Assembly (NCBI RefSeq): GCF_007746795.1
Contig: NZ_CP036343.1
Location: 6,400,357 to 6,464,356 of the forward strand
Source: Gimesia algae
GTDB taxonomy: Bacteria; Planctomycetota; Planctomycetia; Planctomycetales; Planctomycetaceae
Direction of reading: 5' to 3'
DNA: 64,000 bases
Position 1 is the first letter of the stretch. Every line of letters begins with the position of its first letter. Shown in pieces: positions 36,079-45,550 of this stretch. The position numbers were made by a program, and so were the translations under genes. A model generated the notes under the pieces. That model ran no database searches and had not been told where the DNA came from. It saw only the letters and a list, made by a program, of their open reading frames with translations.

Positions 36079-36633
36079 ATGATCAAAATCGACTTTCGAG
36101 TACTACTGAAATGTTATCCTGGAGAAGTTCTGTTTTATGCGATAGGAGTGATCGTGGGCATCGCCTTACTGACCGTCTACCCTGCCTTTGGGGGGATTGT
36201 AGTGGGCATCTCGCTGGTGGCCGGGTTTATGAACGTCTATACGTGGAAGGGGCACTTCGCCGGTGGTGCGCTGATGCCGGCTGTTGTGGTGAATCCTGAC
36301 AAGAATCTGATAGCCGTCCTGGCAGATATGAATGCCCAGGGGGGAAGACCTTACCTGATGCTGAAAATCGCCAAACGTCCCATCAAAAGCGCGACAGGTG
36401 CACCGTTCAAAAAAGGTTCAAAACTGGCGACAGTCACCACATTTCACAATACAAACCTCGTCGACAAAAAGCGCTGGACCGATATCAACCCGATTGTTGT
36501 GAATTGTGCAACTGGTAATCGCAAAACAATCAAACGTGCCATTAATGCAATTGATGAAGAAGAGTGGGACGACTTGATGCGGGCTGTTAAAAGAATGAAA
36601 CAACCGATGAAACCGGGGATCTATCCTGTCTGA
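36079..36633 (+). CDS. DUF3239-like membrane-anchored protein
   Basis: 184 residues. Two hydrophobic helices lie at about 17-35 and 38-52 (VLFYAIGVIVGIALLTVYPAFGGIVVGISLVAGFM). A soluble part follows with GALMPAVVVNPDKNLIAVLADMNAQGGRPYLMLKI and a basic region. The pattern resembles the family DUF3239 (unknown function), recalled rather than searched. It lacks a cleavable signal, so the C-terminal domain should face the cytoplasm or periplasm depending on topology. It is followed 47 bases later by a VOC-fold gene and may be co-transcribed with it. Confidence 0.7.
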   Translation: MIKIDFRVLLKCYPGEVLFYAIGVIVGIALLTVYPAFGGIVVGISLVAGFMNVYTWKGHFAGGALMPAVVVNPDKNLIAVLADMNAQGGRPYLMLKIAKRPIKSATGAPFKKGSKLATVTTFHNTNLVDKKRWTDINPIVVNCATGNRKTIKRAINAIDEEEWDDLMRAVKRMKQPMKPGIYPV

Positions 36634-36680
36634 TCTGAATTACAAGATCGCGGCAATTATCTTAAGAAAGGGGACGAAGA

Positions 36681-37064
36681 ATGCGTGCTCAACCAATGAT
36701 TGTTGTGAATAATGTGGAAGCCAGCAGTGACTGGTATCAGCGATTACTGAATGTCAAGAGCGGGCATGGCGGCAGCGAATATGAACAGTTGATGAATCAT
36801 GAGGATAAGCTGATTCTGCAGCTGCACATGTGGGAAACAGACGAGCATCCGTTTCTGGGTAATCCCGCTGCGCTGAAGGGTAACGGTACATTGCTCTGGT
36901 TTGAGATCGATGATTTTGAAGACGCCGTCCGGCGAGCCAAAGATCTGGGAGTGGAAATTCTCGACGGACCGCTGGTCAATCCCAATGCCCAACATCGGGA
37001 GATCTGGATTCGCGATCCGGATGGCTATACGATTGTGCTGGCGACGAAGTATGGGGATCTGTAA
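36681..37064 (+). CDS. VOC-superfamily (glyoxalase/bleomycin-resistance-like) protein
   Basis: 127 residues, a single vicinal-oxygen-chelate unit pair: MIVVNNVEASSDWYQRLLNV at the start, LWFEIDDFEDAVRRAKDLGVEIL in the middle and EIWIRDPDGYTIVLA at the end. Metal-site residues are plausible (His in QLHMW, Glu in REIWIRDPDG), but the reaction cannot be assigned; members include glyoxalases, dioxygenases and drug-binding proteins. A GAAAGGGGA ribosome site precedes the ATG. Confidence 0.9.
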   Translation: MRAQPMIVVNNVEASSDWYQRLLNVKSGHGGSEYEQLMNHEDKLILQLHMWETDEHPFLGNPAALKGNGTLLWFEIDDFEDAVRRAKDLGVEILDGPLVNPNAQHREIWIRDPDGYTIVLATKYGDL

Positions 37065-37206
37065 TTGATTCCTGAAAAATGATTCCCACCCCCTGCCAGA
37101 ATAGACCGTGGAGACTATAATCGCCGTGTATTGAAAAGAAGTATGATTCTCGCGCACAGTCATGCTTCCATTCAGAAACGTTCTGCAAACCAGGGAATGG
37201 AAGTCC

Positions 37207-37971
37207 ATGACTCAAGAAATCACGTCTGAAATTATTGATTCTTTCACCAGCCAGTTGGAAGAGCACCCGATCTACGAAGCGATTGCTACGCTGGAAGATC
37301 TGCAGCGGTTTATGGAGCACCATGTGTACTCGGTGTGGGATTTTATGTCGCTGGTCAAATACCTGCAGGGCGTAATCGCGCCCACCGGTGCGCCGTGGCT
37401 GCCTCGCGGTGATGCGAGCGTGCGGCGGTTTATCAATGAGATCGTGCTGGAAGAAGAATGCGACGAAACTGCCGACGGCGAATTCTCCAGTCATTTCGAA
37501 CTGTATCAGACGGCGATGAATGAAGTCGGTGCCAGCACGCAAACCCTGAAGGAATTTATCAAGATCGTCGATCAGCAGGGAATCGAAGCGGCTCTGCAGT
37601 ATCCCGATCTGCCGGAACCATCACGTCAGTTCACAACCAAAACGTTTGAGTTCATTGCAGATGGCGCACCACACAAAATCGCTGCGGCCTTCGCGTTGGG
37701 ACGTGAGCATATTATTCCCGGCATGTTCCGTTCAATCCTGAAGCAGACCGGCGTCACCGAACAGCAGGCACCCGTGTTTCACTTCTATCTGAATCGGCAC
37801 GTCGAACTGGACGGCGACTTCCACGCACCGCTCTCACTGCGACTGCTTAACGGGCTGTGTGACAATGACCCTGCGAAAATCCAGGAAGCCATCTCCGCAG
37901 CGCAAGCCGCCGTGGAAGCGCGACTGCGTTTGTGGGATGGCGTGCTGGAGAGTATTCAGGCGAAGGTGTGA
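37207..37971 (+). CDS. DUF3050 protein, haem-oxygenase-like fold
   Basis: 254 residues from the ATG at 37207, which follows GGAATGGAAG; an ATG at 37162 would add 15 residues. The DUF3050 pattern is clear: HPIYEAIATLEDLQRFMEHHVYSVWDFMSLVKYLQ, then GAPWLPRGDASVRRFINEIVLEEECDE, then FHFYLNRHVELDGDFHAPLSLRLL. The helical arrangement with Glu and His residues resembles the haem-oxygenase-like diiron oxidase scaffold, so a metal-dependent oxidase is possible. Function is not established for the family. Confidence 0.88.
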   Translation: MTQEITSEIIDSFTSQLEEHPIYEAIATLEDLQRFMEHHVYSVWDFMSLVKYLQGVIAPTGAPWLPRGDASVRRFINEIVLEEECDETADGEFSSHFELYQTAMNEVGASTQTLKEFIKIVDQQGIEAALQYPDLPEPSRQFTTKTFEFIADGAPHKIAAAFALGREHIIPGMFRSILKQTGVTEQQAPVFHFYLNRHVELDGDFHAPLSLRLLNGLCDNDPAKIQEAISAAQAAVEARLRLWDGVLESIQAKV

Positions 37972-38065
37972 GATACAGGTATTACGGGAACTCTACCGAA
38001 AACGAATTCTGCGACTGTTTTCACTTTTATAAGTCAACAAACTCTTTCTCTTGCGGCATTGCACC

Positions 38066-39097
38066 ATGACTTATCCTGCATTCAAAGCGGCTCTGGCTCA
38101 CGTATCTCCTGTGTTCCTCAATAAAGACGCGACGGTCGAAAAAGCCTGTTCGCTGATTCGTGAAGCCGCCCGCCACGGGGCGCAGATGATTGTGTTTCCT
38201 GAAACATATATCCCCGCCTTCCCGGTATGGTGCGCGTTGCAGGCGCCGATACATAATCACGATCTGTTCTGTGAACTGGCGGCGAACTCGATCAAAGTCG
38301 ATGGTCCCGAACTGGCTCAGATCGCAGAGACCGCCCGCGAATGTGAAATGTTTGTCTCGATGGGCTTCAATGAAGGAACCACCGTCAGCGATGGCTGCAT
38401 CTGGAATGCCAACGCGCTGATCGGCGATGACGGCAATATCCTGTGTCATCACAGAAAGATCGTGCCGACCTTCTACGAAAAGCTGATCTGGTCTCCCGGC
38501 GATGGCGCGGGCCTGGAAGTCTGTGCGACGCGACTGGGACGGTTGGGCATGCTGATCTGTGGTGAGAATACGAATCCGCTGGCCCGGTTCACGCTGCTGG
38601 CCCAGGGGGAGCAGGTCCACATGTCGACGTATCCGCCGGTCTGGCCTTCACACGATCCCGCCGTCCATGAAAACTACGATCTGAAAAATGCGATTCTGAT
38701 CCGCGCCGGGGCGCATTCATTCGAAGGCAAACTGTTCAACCTGGTCGCCGCCGGTTATCTGGATCAGTCAGCCTTTGATCTGCTGAAACAGCGAGATCCC
38801 GATTCAGCCCGCATCCTGGAGGGCAGCCCGCGCGGTATCTCGGTGGCGATCGGCCCGAATGGCACGCCAATCAGCGAGATCATGCAGGCAGACGAAGGCC
38901 TCCTCTACGCCGACATCGACCTCTCACGCTGCGTCGAACCCAAACAGCTCCACGATCTGGCAGGAGGCTACAATCGCTTTGATATCTTCCAGTTGACCGT
39001 AGATCGCAGGGCGCAGCGTCCGATCCGGTTTCAAACGGAGCACGGTTCACAGGACGACGAAACGTCTGAGGGTGACACGCTGACCTTTCGCTCCTGA
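38066..39097 (+). CDS. Nitrilase/carbon-nitrogen hydrolase
   Basis: 343 residues from the ATG at 38066; an in-frame TTG at 38051 is unlikely. The Glu-Lys-Cys triad of the nitrilase superfamily is present: FPETYIPAFP near residue 45, HHRKIVPTFYEK near 130 and LICGENTNP near 169. The Cys-Gly-Glu-Asn context and length fit true nitrilases (nitrile to acid and ammonia) better than amidases, which carry CYD or CWE. Cytoplasmic; it probably detoxifies or uses natural nitriles. It is convergent with the MscS gene and ends 24 bases from it. Confidence 0.88.
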   Translation: MTYPAFKAALAHVSPVFLNKDATVEKACSLIREAARHGAQMIVFPETYIPAFPVWCALQAPIHNHDLFCELAANSIKVDGPELAQIAETARECEMFVSMGFNEGTTVSDGCIWNANALIGDDGNILCHHRKIVPTFYEKLIWSPGDGAGLEVCATRLGRLGMLICGENTNPLARFTLLAQGEQVHMSTYPPVWPSHDPAVHENYDLKNAILIRAGAHSFEGKLFNLVAAGYLDQSAFDLLKQRDPDSARILEGSPRGISVAIGPNGTPISEIMQADEGLLYADIDLSRCVEPKQLHDLAGGYNRFDIFQLTVDRRAQRPIRFQTEHGSQDDETSEGDTLTFRS

Positions 39098-39121
39098 CAG
39101 GGGAGACGAGACAGGCTGACC

Positions 39122-40744
39122 TTACTTGTGTGTCAGCGTGGCATTTTTCCCGGTGAGTGTTTCCGCAGAATAAACATGGATGTCCTGCTGAGGAAACGGT
39201 ATCGAAATACCAGCCTGGTCGAAGCGGCGTTTCACTTCGCGGGTGACCGCAGTTTTTACATCCCACCAGTTTTCTGTTTTCGCCCACGGACGACAGACAA
39301 TATTCACGGAGGAATCTGCCAGGGCGTGCGTGATCACGACAGGTGCGGGATCTTTCAGAACCAGTTCGTTCTCTTCGAGCACTTCTTTGATAATCTGTTC
39401 GGCCTGTTCGAAATCGTCGTCGTACCCGATGCTGAATTCCAGGTCGACGCGTCTGACTTTATTCGCCGTGATATTGGTAATCACATTATTCCAGATGGAA
39501 TTGTTGGGGACGTGAATCGTCTGATTATCAAACGTCCGAAACGTCGTGGAAACCAGGTTCATCTGCCTGACGGTTCCGGTAATCCCCCCGGCCGTCACCA
39601 CGTTCCCCACATCAAAAGGGCGGTTGATCAGAATCATCAGGCCGCTGGCAAAGTTGCTTAACGTTCCCTGTAATGCCAGACCGACGACCAGACCGGTGGC
39701 ACCAATGGCTGCGAGAATCGGAGTCACATCAACTTCCAGCGCCGTGAGTGCAACGGCAAAACCGATGAGAAGAATTATATTCTTAATCGTGCTGCTGATC
39801 AGATTTTCGGCGAGTTGTGTCAACCTGACCTTACGCTCCAGTATCCAGCGTACCACCCCGGAACCAATTCGGGCAACCAGCCAGGTGATCAGCAGCGTGG
39901 CAATAAATTTACCGACATTCCAGGTCATCCGCTGACCCCCTTCCTTGGAGATGATCCAGCCTTTGATTCCCGACCAGGTGGCACTGGCATCAGAGGTATC
40001 CAGTTCAATCCCCGATACAGCAGCGATATATTTTCGGTAGGTCTCGACATCCCCTCCCTTGAGTGCGAGTGAGGTCAGCACGATTTCCAGCCGATCGCTC
40101 AATGCAGTCCGTTCGTCCTGCAGTTTCGTCAGATTGACCAGAAACTGTTCTTTCATTACTTCTGCGGTATGGGTGGGTGTTGAGTCTACTTCTGGCGCGG
40201 GTGTCTTTTCAGTATCCGCTGTTTCCGAACTGCCGGCAACCTGTTCTTCTGCGGTTGTCTTTTCGGCCTCGGTCTGATCCGGTTTAGCGGCATCAACGGC
40301 CACATCCACACCCAGGTTTTCCTGTGCCTTTTTGACGAGTTCTTCTTCTGTTTCCTTCGCCATCTTGTCAGCGGTCTTCTGAACGGATTCTGCTTTTTTC
40401 AGTGATTCGAGGGCCTGCTGATCATCGTCGGTACTGATCGCTTCGTTGGTTTTTTTAACCCCCAGCCGGGCGGCGGCGATCTGACGCGCTTTGTTGCGCA
40501 ATAATTTAAACCAGGCATCGGCTTCAACCTGCAGTTCCTGCTTGGTGAGAGGCCTGACCATAATTTTCAACTGGTCAAGTGGAATCGTGGGGTCGATCGT
40601 GGTAAACGGTTTCAGGTCTTTTGCGGGTTGAGACGATTGTGCCTCTTTTGCCCCTCCTGTCTCTTTACTTTCTTGTGCAAAAACCGGCATACAGGGGACA
40701 AAACAGAACGCAACCAGCATCAACAACAGCTTTTCAAATCGCAC
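39122..40744 (-). CDS. MscS-family mechanosensitive channel with long periplasmic N-terminal region
   Basis: 540 residues from a GTG at 40744 with TGGAG six bases upstream, giving a signal peptide (RFEKLLLMLVAFCFVPCMPVFAQ). An alternative GTG is at 40762. A Glu/Lys/Ala-rich coiled region spans about 80-210. Three membrane helices follow; the pore-lining helix and beta-domain start are seen in GATGLVVGLALQGTLSNFASGLMILINRPFDVGNVV near 375. The cytoplasmic C-terminal domain is complete. It would open under membrane tension to release solutes. Confidence 0.92.
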   Translation of the reverse strand: MRFEKLLLMLVAFCFVPCMPVFAQESKETGGAKEAQSSQPAKDLKPFTTIDPTIPLDQLKIMVRPLTKQELQVEADAWFKLLRNKARQIAAARLGVKKTNEAISTDDDQQALESLKKAESVQKTADKMAKETEEELVKKAQENLGVDVAVDAAKPDQTEAEKTTAEEQVAGSSETADTEKTPAPEVDSTPTHTAEVMKEQFLVNLTKLQDERTALSDRLEIVLTSLALKGGDVETYRKYIAAVSGIELDTSDASATWSGIKGWIISKEGGQRMTWNVGKFIATLLITWLVARIGSGVVRWILERKVRLTQLAENLISSTIKNIILLIGFAVALTALEVDVTPILAAIGATGLVVGLALQGTLSNFASGLMILINRPFDVGNVVTAGGITGTVRQMNLVSTTFRTFDNQTIHVPNNSIWNNVITNITANKVRRVDLEFSIGYDDDFEQAEQIIKEVLEENELVLKDPAPVVITHALADSSVNIVCRPWAKTENWWDVKTAVTREVKRRFDQAGISIPFPQQDIHVYSAETLTGKNATLTHK

Positions 40745-41011
40745 GATCAACTCCAGAATCACATTAGAATATTTTTATCTTAGCGCACCGACAGGTCAGT
40801 TATTTTTATATTAGCACATTACAGACAGTCATCCAAAATTTTCTCAAAAGGCGCTCTCACTGCCTGCAGATAGGAAACGTTGTCACAGTTTATTCAGAAA
40901 TCTTTTGAAATCAAGTAGCTGATTTTATCAGTCTTACGTTATATTTCCGTAACTCAAGGAGGCATTTCACCGAATTTCATATCAAATTCATCCGTTAAAG
41001 GCAGTCGCTCT

Positions 41012-41749
41012 ATGACGACAAACTACGATCCCATTACTGAACAGTACAAACGGTCTAAACAGCAGCCCTGGCGCACATTTATTGAATGTTTTACGCTGTT
41101 GGAACTGGCCGGCGATCCACAGGGTCTGTCCGTTCTGGATGTCGCGTGTGGCGAAGGATTTTATACACGCATGATCCGCGAACGTGGCGCCACACGCGTG
41201 ATGGGCGTCGATTTGTCACAGGGCATGATTGAACTCGCTCAGAAACAGGAAGCGCAGAACCAGCAGGGAATTGATTACATTGTCGGCGATGCCCGGGAAC
41301 TGCCTGTCGCAGAACAGTTTGATCTGACAATCGCCGCATATCTGTTGAACTATGCCCGCACGCGTGAGGAGCTGCAGTCGATGTGTAACGGGATTGCGAA
41401 TTCTCTGAAGCCGGGAGGCCGGTTTGTGACTGTCAACAGCAGCCCGATGTTTCACTTTCCCGGCAGCCCGTCGTTTCGTCACTTCGGTTTTGAAACGTCT
41501 GCCAGCACAGACTGGCAGGAAGGCACGCCGATCACCTGGACCTTCCACCTGGAGGACGGCCCGTTTGACATCGAAAATTATCACCTGACCGCCGACACCC
41601 ACGAAGCCGCCTTCCGCGCAGCTGGCTTTAACGAGGTCCGCTGGCATGCACCGCAACTCTCACCGGACGGCCTGACAAACAACACGCCGGAATACTGGTC
41701 CCCCCTGTTAAGTAATTCCCCCATCACGTTTATTGAGTGCGTGAAGTAA
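41012..41749 (+). CDS. Class I SAM-dependent methyltransferase (ToxA/SAM-MT type)
   Basis: 245 residues. Motif I VLDVACGEGFYTRMI is near residue 42, the acidic residue in VMGVDLSQGM follows, then VGDARELP and FDLTIAAYLLNYARTREEL, and the post-motif LKPGGRFVTVN. The late HFPGSPSFRHFGFETS stretch resembles toxoflavin-biosynthesis-type ToxA methyltransferases, but the substrate is open. It is followed by the MarR gene on the same strand after 112 bases, which contain that gene's own promoter, so the two are probably separate units. Confidence 0.9.
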   Translation: MTTNYDPITEQYKRSKQQPWRTFIECFTLLELAGDPQGLSVLDVACGEGFYTRMIRERGATRVMGVDLSQGMIELAQKQEAQNQQGIDYIVGDARELPVAEQFDLTIAAYLLNYARTREELQSMCNGIANSLKPGGRFVTVNSSPMFHFPGSPSFRHFGFETSASTDWQEGTPITWTFHLEDGPFDIENYHLTADTHEAAFRAAGFNEVRWHAPQLSPDGLTNNTPEYWSPLLSNSPITFIECVK

Positions 41750-41810
41750 CTCTCCGGGAAGAGTCTGTCCTCCGATCTCCCCCAAAACGTTCCCCCACTA
41801 TTAAAGCGTC

Positions 41811-41854
41811 TCGACAATAGTTGTCTTGACAAACTTTGTCGAAACGTCCATAAT
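41811..41854 (+). promoter_or_regulatory. MarR-gene promoter overlapped by a 32-bp palindromic operator
   Basis: A near-perfect sigma-70 promoter has TTGACA at 41826-41831 and CATAAT at 41849-41854 with a 17-base spacer. Overlapping the -35 is a nested palindrome, 41811-41842: outer arms TCGACAA/TTGTCGA and inner arms TTGTC/GACAA, 24 of 32 positions symmetric. This is the expected layout for autorepression by the MarR protein encoded downstream. Transcription would start near 41861, one base before the ATG at 41862. Confidence 0.8.
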
Positions 41855-41861
41855 TTCATCC

Positions 41862-42362
41862 ATGACTGCACTCGCCCCCCAACCCGAACCACAACAGACG
41901 CACTTTGACTCGCCGGAACAGCAAGTCTATCTGCAGCTCTGGCGGACGTACGACTGCCTGAAGGCCCTCGAAGAAGCCCTGTTCGTGCAATATGACCTCT
42001 CGGCGCAGCAGTACAATGTACTGCGTCTGCTGCAGGCCGTCGCTCCGGGCACGATGCAGACCATGGAACTGGGACGGCGGCTGATTTCGCGTGCCCCGGA
42101 TACCACACGTCTGCTGGATCGACTGGAAAAGCGCTCGTTGATTCAACGCAGTCGACTTCCCGAAAATCGGCGGGTCGTGGAAATCGCCATCACCAGGCAA
42201 GGACAGGCTCTGCTGGAAAAAATGGCGGACGCGGTGATCGAGATGCATCAGAGTCAGTTGGGCCATCTGAGCGCAACACAACAGAAGCAGCTCGTCAAAC
42301 TGCTGAAACGCACCCGGGAACCGCATGAAGATGCGAGCTGTGACTGGCTGGAATCAGATTGA
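41862..42362 (+). CDS. MarR-family transcriptional regulator
   Basis: 166 residues from the ATG at 41862; an upstream TTG at 41826 is actually the promoter's -35. The MarR winged helix is clear: LSAQQYNVLRLLQAV, the recognition region LGRRLISRAPDTTRLLDRLEKRSLI, and the wing RSRLPENRRVVEIAITRQG. No Shine-Dalgarno lies upstream and the predicted transcript starts about one base before the ATG, suggesting leaderless translation. A palindromic operator at its own promoter indicates autorepression. It is followed after 57 bases by the TauE-like permease, its probable target. Confidence 0.92.
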   Translation: MTALAPQPEPQQTHFDSPEQQVYLQLWRTYDCLKALEEALFVQYDLSAQQYNVLRLLQAVAPGTMQTMELGRRLISRAPDTTRLLDRLEKRSLIQRSRLPENRRVVEIAITRQGQALLEKMADAVIEMHQSQLGHLSATQQKQLVKLLKRTREPHEDASCDWLESD

Positions 42363-42419
42363 TCGACCGGGCAGCGCTCCCGTTTCGACCTGAGAGTATG
42401 AATTGACAGAGAAGCAGAG

Positions 42420-43499
42420 ATGGAAAAACAGTCGTGGCGTAATTCAATACGAATGCTGTGGCCCTTTGGTCTGTGGCTACTTGCTTTTTATACGGTCTGG
42501 CTGACGATCATTGTCGCCACTGATGGCTGGCAGTCTCTTCAGCATCACTGGCCGATCGCACTGGCGATGGCTTTGGGTTCCTACATCGCCGGTTCCACTC
42601 CCATGGGTGGAGGGACCGTGGGGTTCCCTGTCCTGGTGCTGCTGTTTGACATGCCCGGTTCCCTGGGACGCAACTTCGGACTGGCGGTCCAGTCGATCGG
42701 CATGGTTTCAGCCGCCATCTATATCTTTTCCGCACGACGTCCACTCGACTGGGGACTGTTACGCCCCGCGCTCGTGGGTGCATTGATTGGTACGCCCCTG
42801 GGAGCCGCCTGCGTCGCACCGTTTGTACCGGACTTGTGGGTCAAGCTGACGTTTGCCGTCGTCTGGTGCAGTTTCGGCATTATGCATCTGCTGAAAATGC
42901 GCGAGCTGGTTTCAGCGACGGGAGTCAGTAATCACTGGCGGAACTACGACCGCTGGCTGGGACTGACGGTGGGCTTCAGTGGTGGCATCGTCGCTTCTGT
43001 GACCGGCGTGGGGATCGACATGATGGTCTATGCGACGCTGGTGCTGCTGTATCGCGCGGATCTGAAAATTGCGATTCCGACGTCAGTGGTCATCATGGCG
43101 TTTGCCTCGGTCGTGGGAATTTCGGCGAATGCGATTCTGTCGCACATCAATCCCGGTCTGTATTACATGGACCCGGAAGTGTATGCCAACTGGCTGGCCG
43201 CCGCCCCGATTGTCGCGCTGGGCGCGCCCTTTGGTGCGCTGGTGGTGAATCTGATTCCCCGCACGCCGACACTGTTGCTGGTTTCCCTCTTGTGTATCGG
43301 GCAGTTCTTCTGGACGATTGCGCATGAAAACGTCTCCGGATTTGTCCTGTTCTGCGCGGTGGCCGGTGTGTTGGCGGTCAACGGAATCTTTCACCTGCTC
43401 TACCACTGGGGACGTAACGAAGACGCCTTCCCGGCACTGCAGTCAAGTGCGCCAGAAACGCCGGCCGTTCAACTCGCCAGTGAAGAAAACGCTGGCTGA
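42420..43499 (+). CDS. TauE/SafE-family (sulfite exporter-like) membrane permease
   Basis: 359 residues with about nine hydrophobic helices. The internal duplication of the DUF81 family is visible as GGGTVGFPVLVLLF in the first half and GVGIDMMVYATLVLLYRAD in the second. Family members move sulfite, sulfoacetate or other small organosulfonates out of or into the cell. It follows the MarR regulator by 57 bases and likely shares its palindrome-controlled promoter, so efflux induced by the substrate is a reasonable model. The N-terminal helix carries a longer polar start than usual. Confidence 0.9.
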   Translation: MEKQSWRNSIRMLWPFGLWLLAFYTVWLTIIVATDGWQSLQHHWPIALAMALGSYIAGSTPMGGGTVGFPVLVLLFDMPGSLGRNFGLAVQSIGMVSAAIYIFSARRPLDWGLLRPALVGALIGTPLGAACVAPFVPDLWVKLTFAVVWCSFGIMHLLKMRELVSATGVSNHWRNYDRWLGLTVGFSGGIVASVTGVGIDMMVYATLVLLYRADLKIAIPTSVVIMAFASVVGISANAILSHINPGLYYMDPEVYANWLAAAPIVALGAPFGALVVNLIPRTPTLLLVSLLCIGQFFWTIAHENVSGFVLFCAVAGVLAVNGIFHLLYHWGRNEDAFPALQSSAPETPAVQLASEENAG

Positions 43500-43517
43500 G
43501 ATTCTAATCTCAGTCTT
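43496..43517 (+). terminator. Weak terminator-like hairpin after the TauE-like gene
   Basis: CTGAGA (43496-43501) pairs with TCTCAG (43508-43513) around a TTCTAA loop, followed by TCTTTT. It overlaps the stop codon of the permease gene. Confidence 0.4.
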
Positions 43518-43652
43518 TTGGCAAATCAGAATACCTCGCAATTCACTCTGATATCACAGTTCTTACTTGGCTCATGAAATCTTGTCGAGTAGTATGAACG
43601 GCAACAGTTCAAAGACACTCCCCCTGTTGACGATCAGAAGAGAACCGAATTC

Positions 43653-45434
43653 ATGAGCAATGCGAAGAAGCTGGAATCGATGCTCGAATTCCTGTGCAAT
43701 GATGTTTACGAGGCCCTTTCAGACAATCTGGACAAGATTCTGGAATATTCAGGCCCAGGTAAACTGGCAGAACGTCTGACCGGACTGTTGCAGTTAGCGA
43801 TTCAGGACGAGGGTACACTCCTCAAACCAGTGATTAATGCTTCCGCAATCAACAGTGTTCTCACTATATTACGTAACGGCATTCTCACTGATTCAGAAGT
43901 TGCTGACTCAGAACTGCTGGTCTCCGCGGAACTGCTGAAGTATTCCCTCCATCGTTTCAGTTTCATGGAAGATTACAAACAGTATCTCTATGGCTGTAAT
44001 GCAGAAGAATTTCGGAAACTGCTGATCCAGTGGGAAGCAGACAACAGCTGGCTCGGAGGTGCAATTTATGACGGTGCCGTGATTGAACCCTTTCGACTGC
44101 TGGTCATGATTGCCTGTGATATCAAAAAAACTCCTGCTTTATTTCAGTCTTACAGTAAAATTCTGCTGCTGACAGCAAAACTGATTTTGAATGCCAACGG
44201 GATCCAAAAGGAAGACCAGACTTATTTTGCTCAATTGAGCAAGGGCCTGTCCGAGATTGAGGCAGCGATCTGTCAAGACCTGGATGCCGAAGCTGAGCAG
44301 CGCAGCACGCAGGAGTCAGTTGGTTCCGAGAAGACCACTAGTCAGATCACTCCCGAAGAATCATTAAAACAGGGGCTGCGGGAACTCAACGCGCTGATCG
44401 GTCTGGATGCGGTCAAAGCGGAGGTCACCCGGATGGCCAATTTTCTAAACATCCGCCAGCAGAGGCAGGAAATGGGGATGCCTGTCGCTTCGCAGACGCT
44501 GCACTTCGTCTTCACGGGAAATCCGGGGACCGGGAAAACGACGGTCGCCCGCATTATCGCCAAGATCCTGTATGGTTATCAGATTTTAAAGACCCCCAAT
44601 TTTATCGAAGCTGACCGGGCGACCATGGTCGGCGGTTATATCGGTCAGACGGCGATCAAAACCAACGAAGTCATCGCGAAAGCCACCGATGGCGTGCTGT
44701 TCATCGACGAAGCCTACACGCTGGCGAAATCGGGTGGCCAGGATTACGGTCAGGAAGCCATCGACACGATCCTCAAGAAAATGGAAGACCTGCGGGAACG
44801 TCTGGTGGTCATCGTCGCCGGCTATCCGGTCGAGATGGCGGAATTCATCGAATCCAATCCGGGGCTGGAAAGCCGCTTCAGCCGTTATATTGTGTTTGAG
44901 GATTATCACGTTTCAGATCTGTGTCAGATATTCGAGCTGATGTGCAACGCCAATGCGTACCAGTTGACGCCCGCCGCACGCGGCAACCTGGCGATCCTGC
45001 TCAACCGGGTCTTCACCGACCGCGATCAGAATTTCGGGAATGCCCGCCTGGTCCGTAACGCCTACGAACGCACGCTGGGCAATCATGCCGACCGCCTGGC
45101 AATGAGCAGTGAACCGATCACCCGCGAAGCACTGTCGACCATCGAAGCGGTCGACCTCCCATTTCGCATTATCACAGGAATGACCGGCCTTATCGATTTG
45201 AGCAATTCCCGCTGGCGGGTCAACTGCCCCCACTGTGAGAATGAGACAAATGCCAGTCTCCCCTTGCTGGGACAGATCGTCAAATGCAATGCCTGCGGCA
45301 CTCGCTTCCGCTGCCCGTGGTGGAACCTGGACCCCGACACCGTCCCCGGCTTAAGCGGCTTTGAACTCTACGAACGCCCGAGCGATCTGAATGGGTACGA
45401 TATTCAGCCTGAGGAAGCGACCGCGCAAACTTAA
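43653..45434 (+). CDS. CbbX-like AAA+ ATPase with helical N-terminus and C-terminal zinc ribbon
   Basis: 593 residues. The N-terminal ~220 are helical (TerB-like in feel but not firmly assigned). An AAA+ module spans about 245-510: LIGLDAVKAEVTRMANF, Walker A GNPGTGKT near 290, GYIGQTAIKT, Walker B VLFIDEAY near 348, and an arginine-finger region SRFSRYIVF. That is the CbbX/SpoVK subtype, which remodels partner enzymes such as RubisCO. A C-terminal zinc ribbon follows (CPHC near 526, CNAC near 546). No RubisCO is nearby, so the client is unknown. Confidence 0.85.
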   Translation: MSNAKKLESMLEFLCNDVYEALSDNLDKILEYSGPGKLAERLTGLLQLAIQDEGTLLKPVINASAINSVLTILRNGILTDSEVADSELLVSAELLKYSLHRFSFMEDYKQYLYGCNAEEFRKLLIQWEADNSWLGGAIYDGAVIEPFRLLVMIACDIKKTPALFQSYSKILLLTAKLILNANGIQKEDQTYFAQLSKGLSEIEAAICQDLDAEAEQRSTQESVGSEKTTSQITPEESLKQGLRELNALIGLDAVKAEVTRMANFLNIRQQRQEMGMPVASQTLHFVFTGNPGTGKTTVARIIAKILYGYQILKTPNFIEADRATMVGGYIGQTAIKTNEVIAKATDGVLFIDEAYTLAKSGGQDYGQEAIDTILKKMEDLRERLVVIVAGYPVEMAEFIESNPGLESRFSRYIVFEDYHVSDLCQIFELMCNANAYQLTPAARGNLAILLNRVFTDRDQNFGNARLVRNAYERTLGNHADRLAMSSEPITREALSTIEAVDLPFRIITGMTGLIDLSNSRWRVNCPHCENETNASLPLLGQIVKCNACGTRFRCPWWNLDPDTVPGLSGFELYERPSDLNGYDIQPEEATAQT

Positions 45435-45550
45435 GAAAGGTCGAACCATGTTGCCCGTATTGAAACGTCTATGGTTGTGCAGTCTGGCTTTGAAGCGGGC
45501 TTTCTGAAAGCTGAATATCAGACTGTGCAGTTAATTACCGACAGGAAAAC

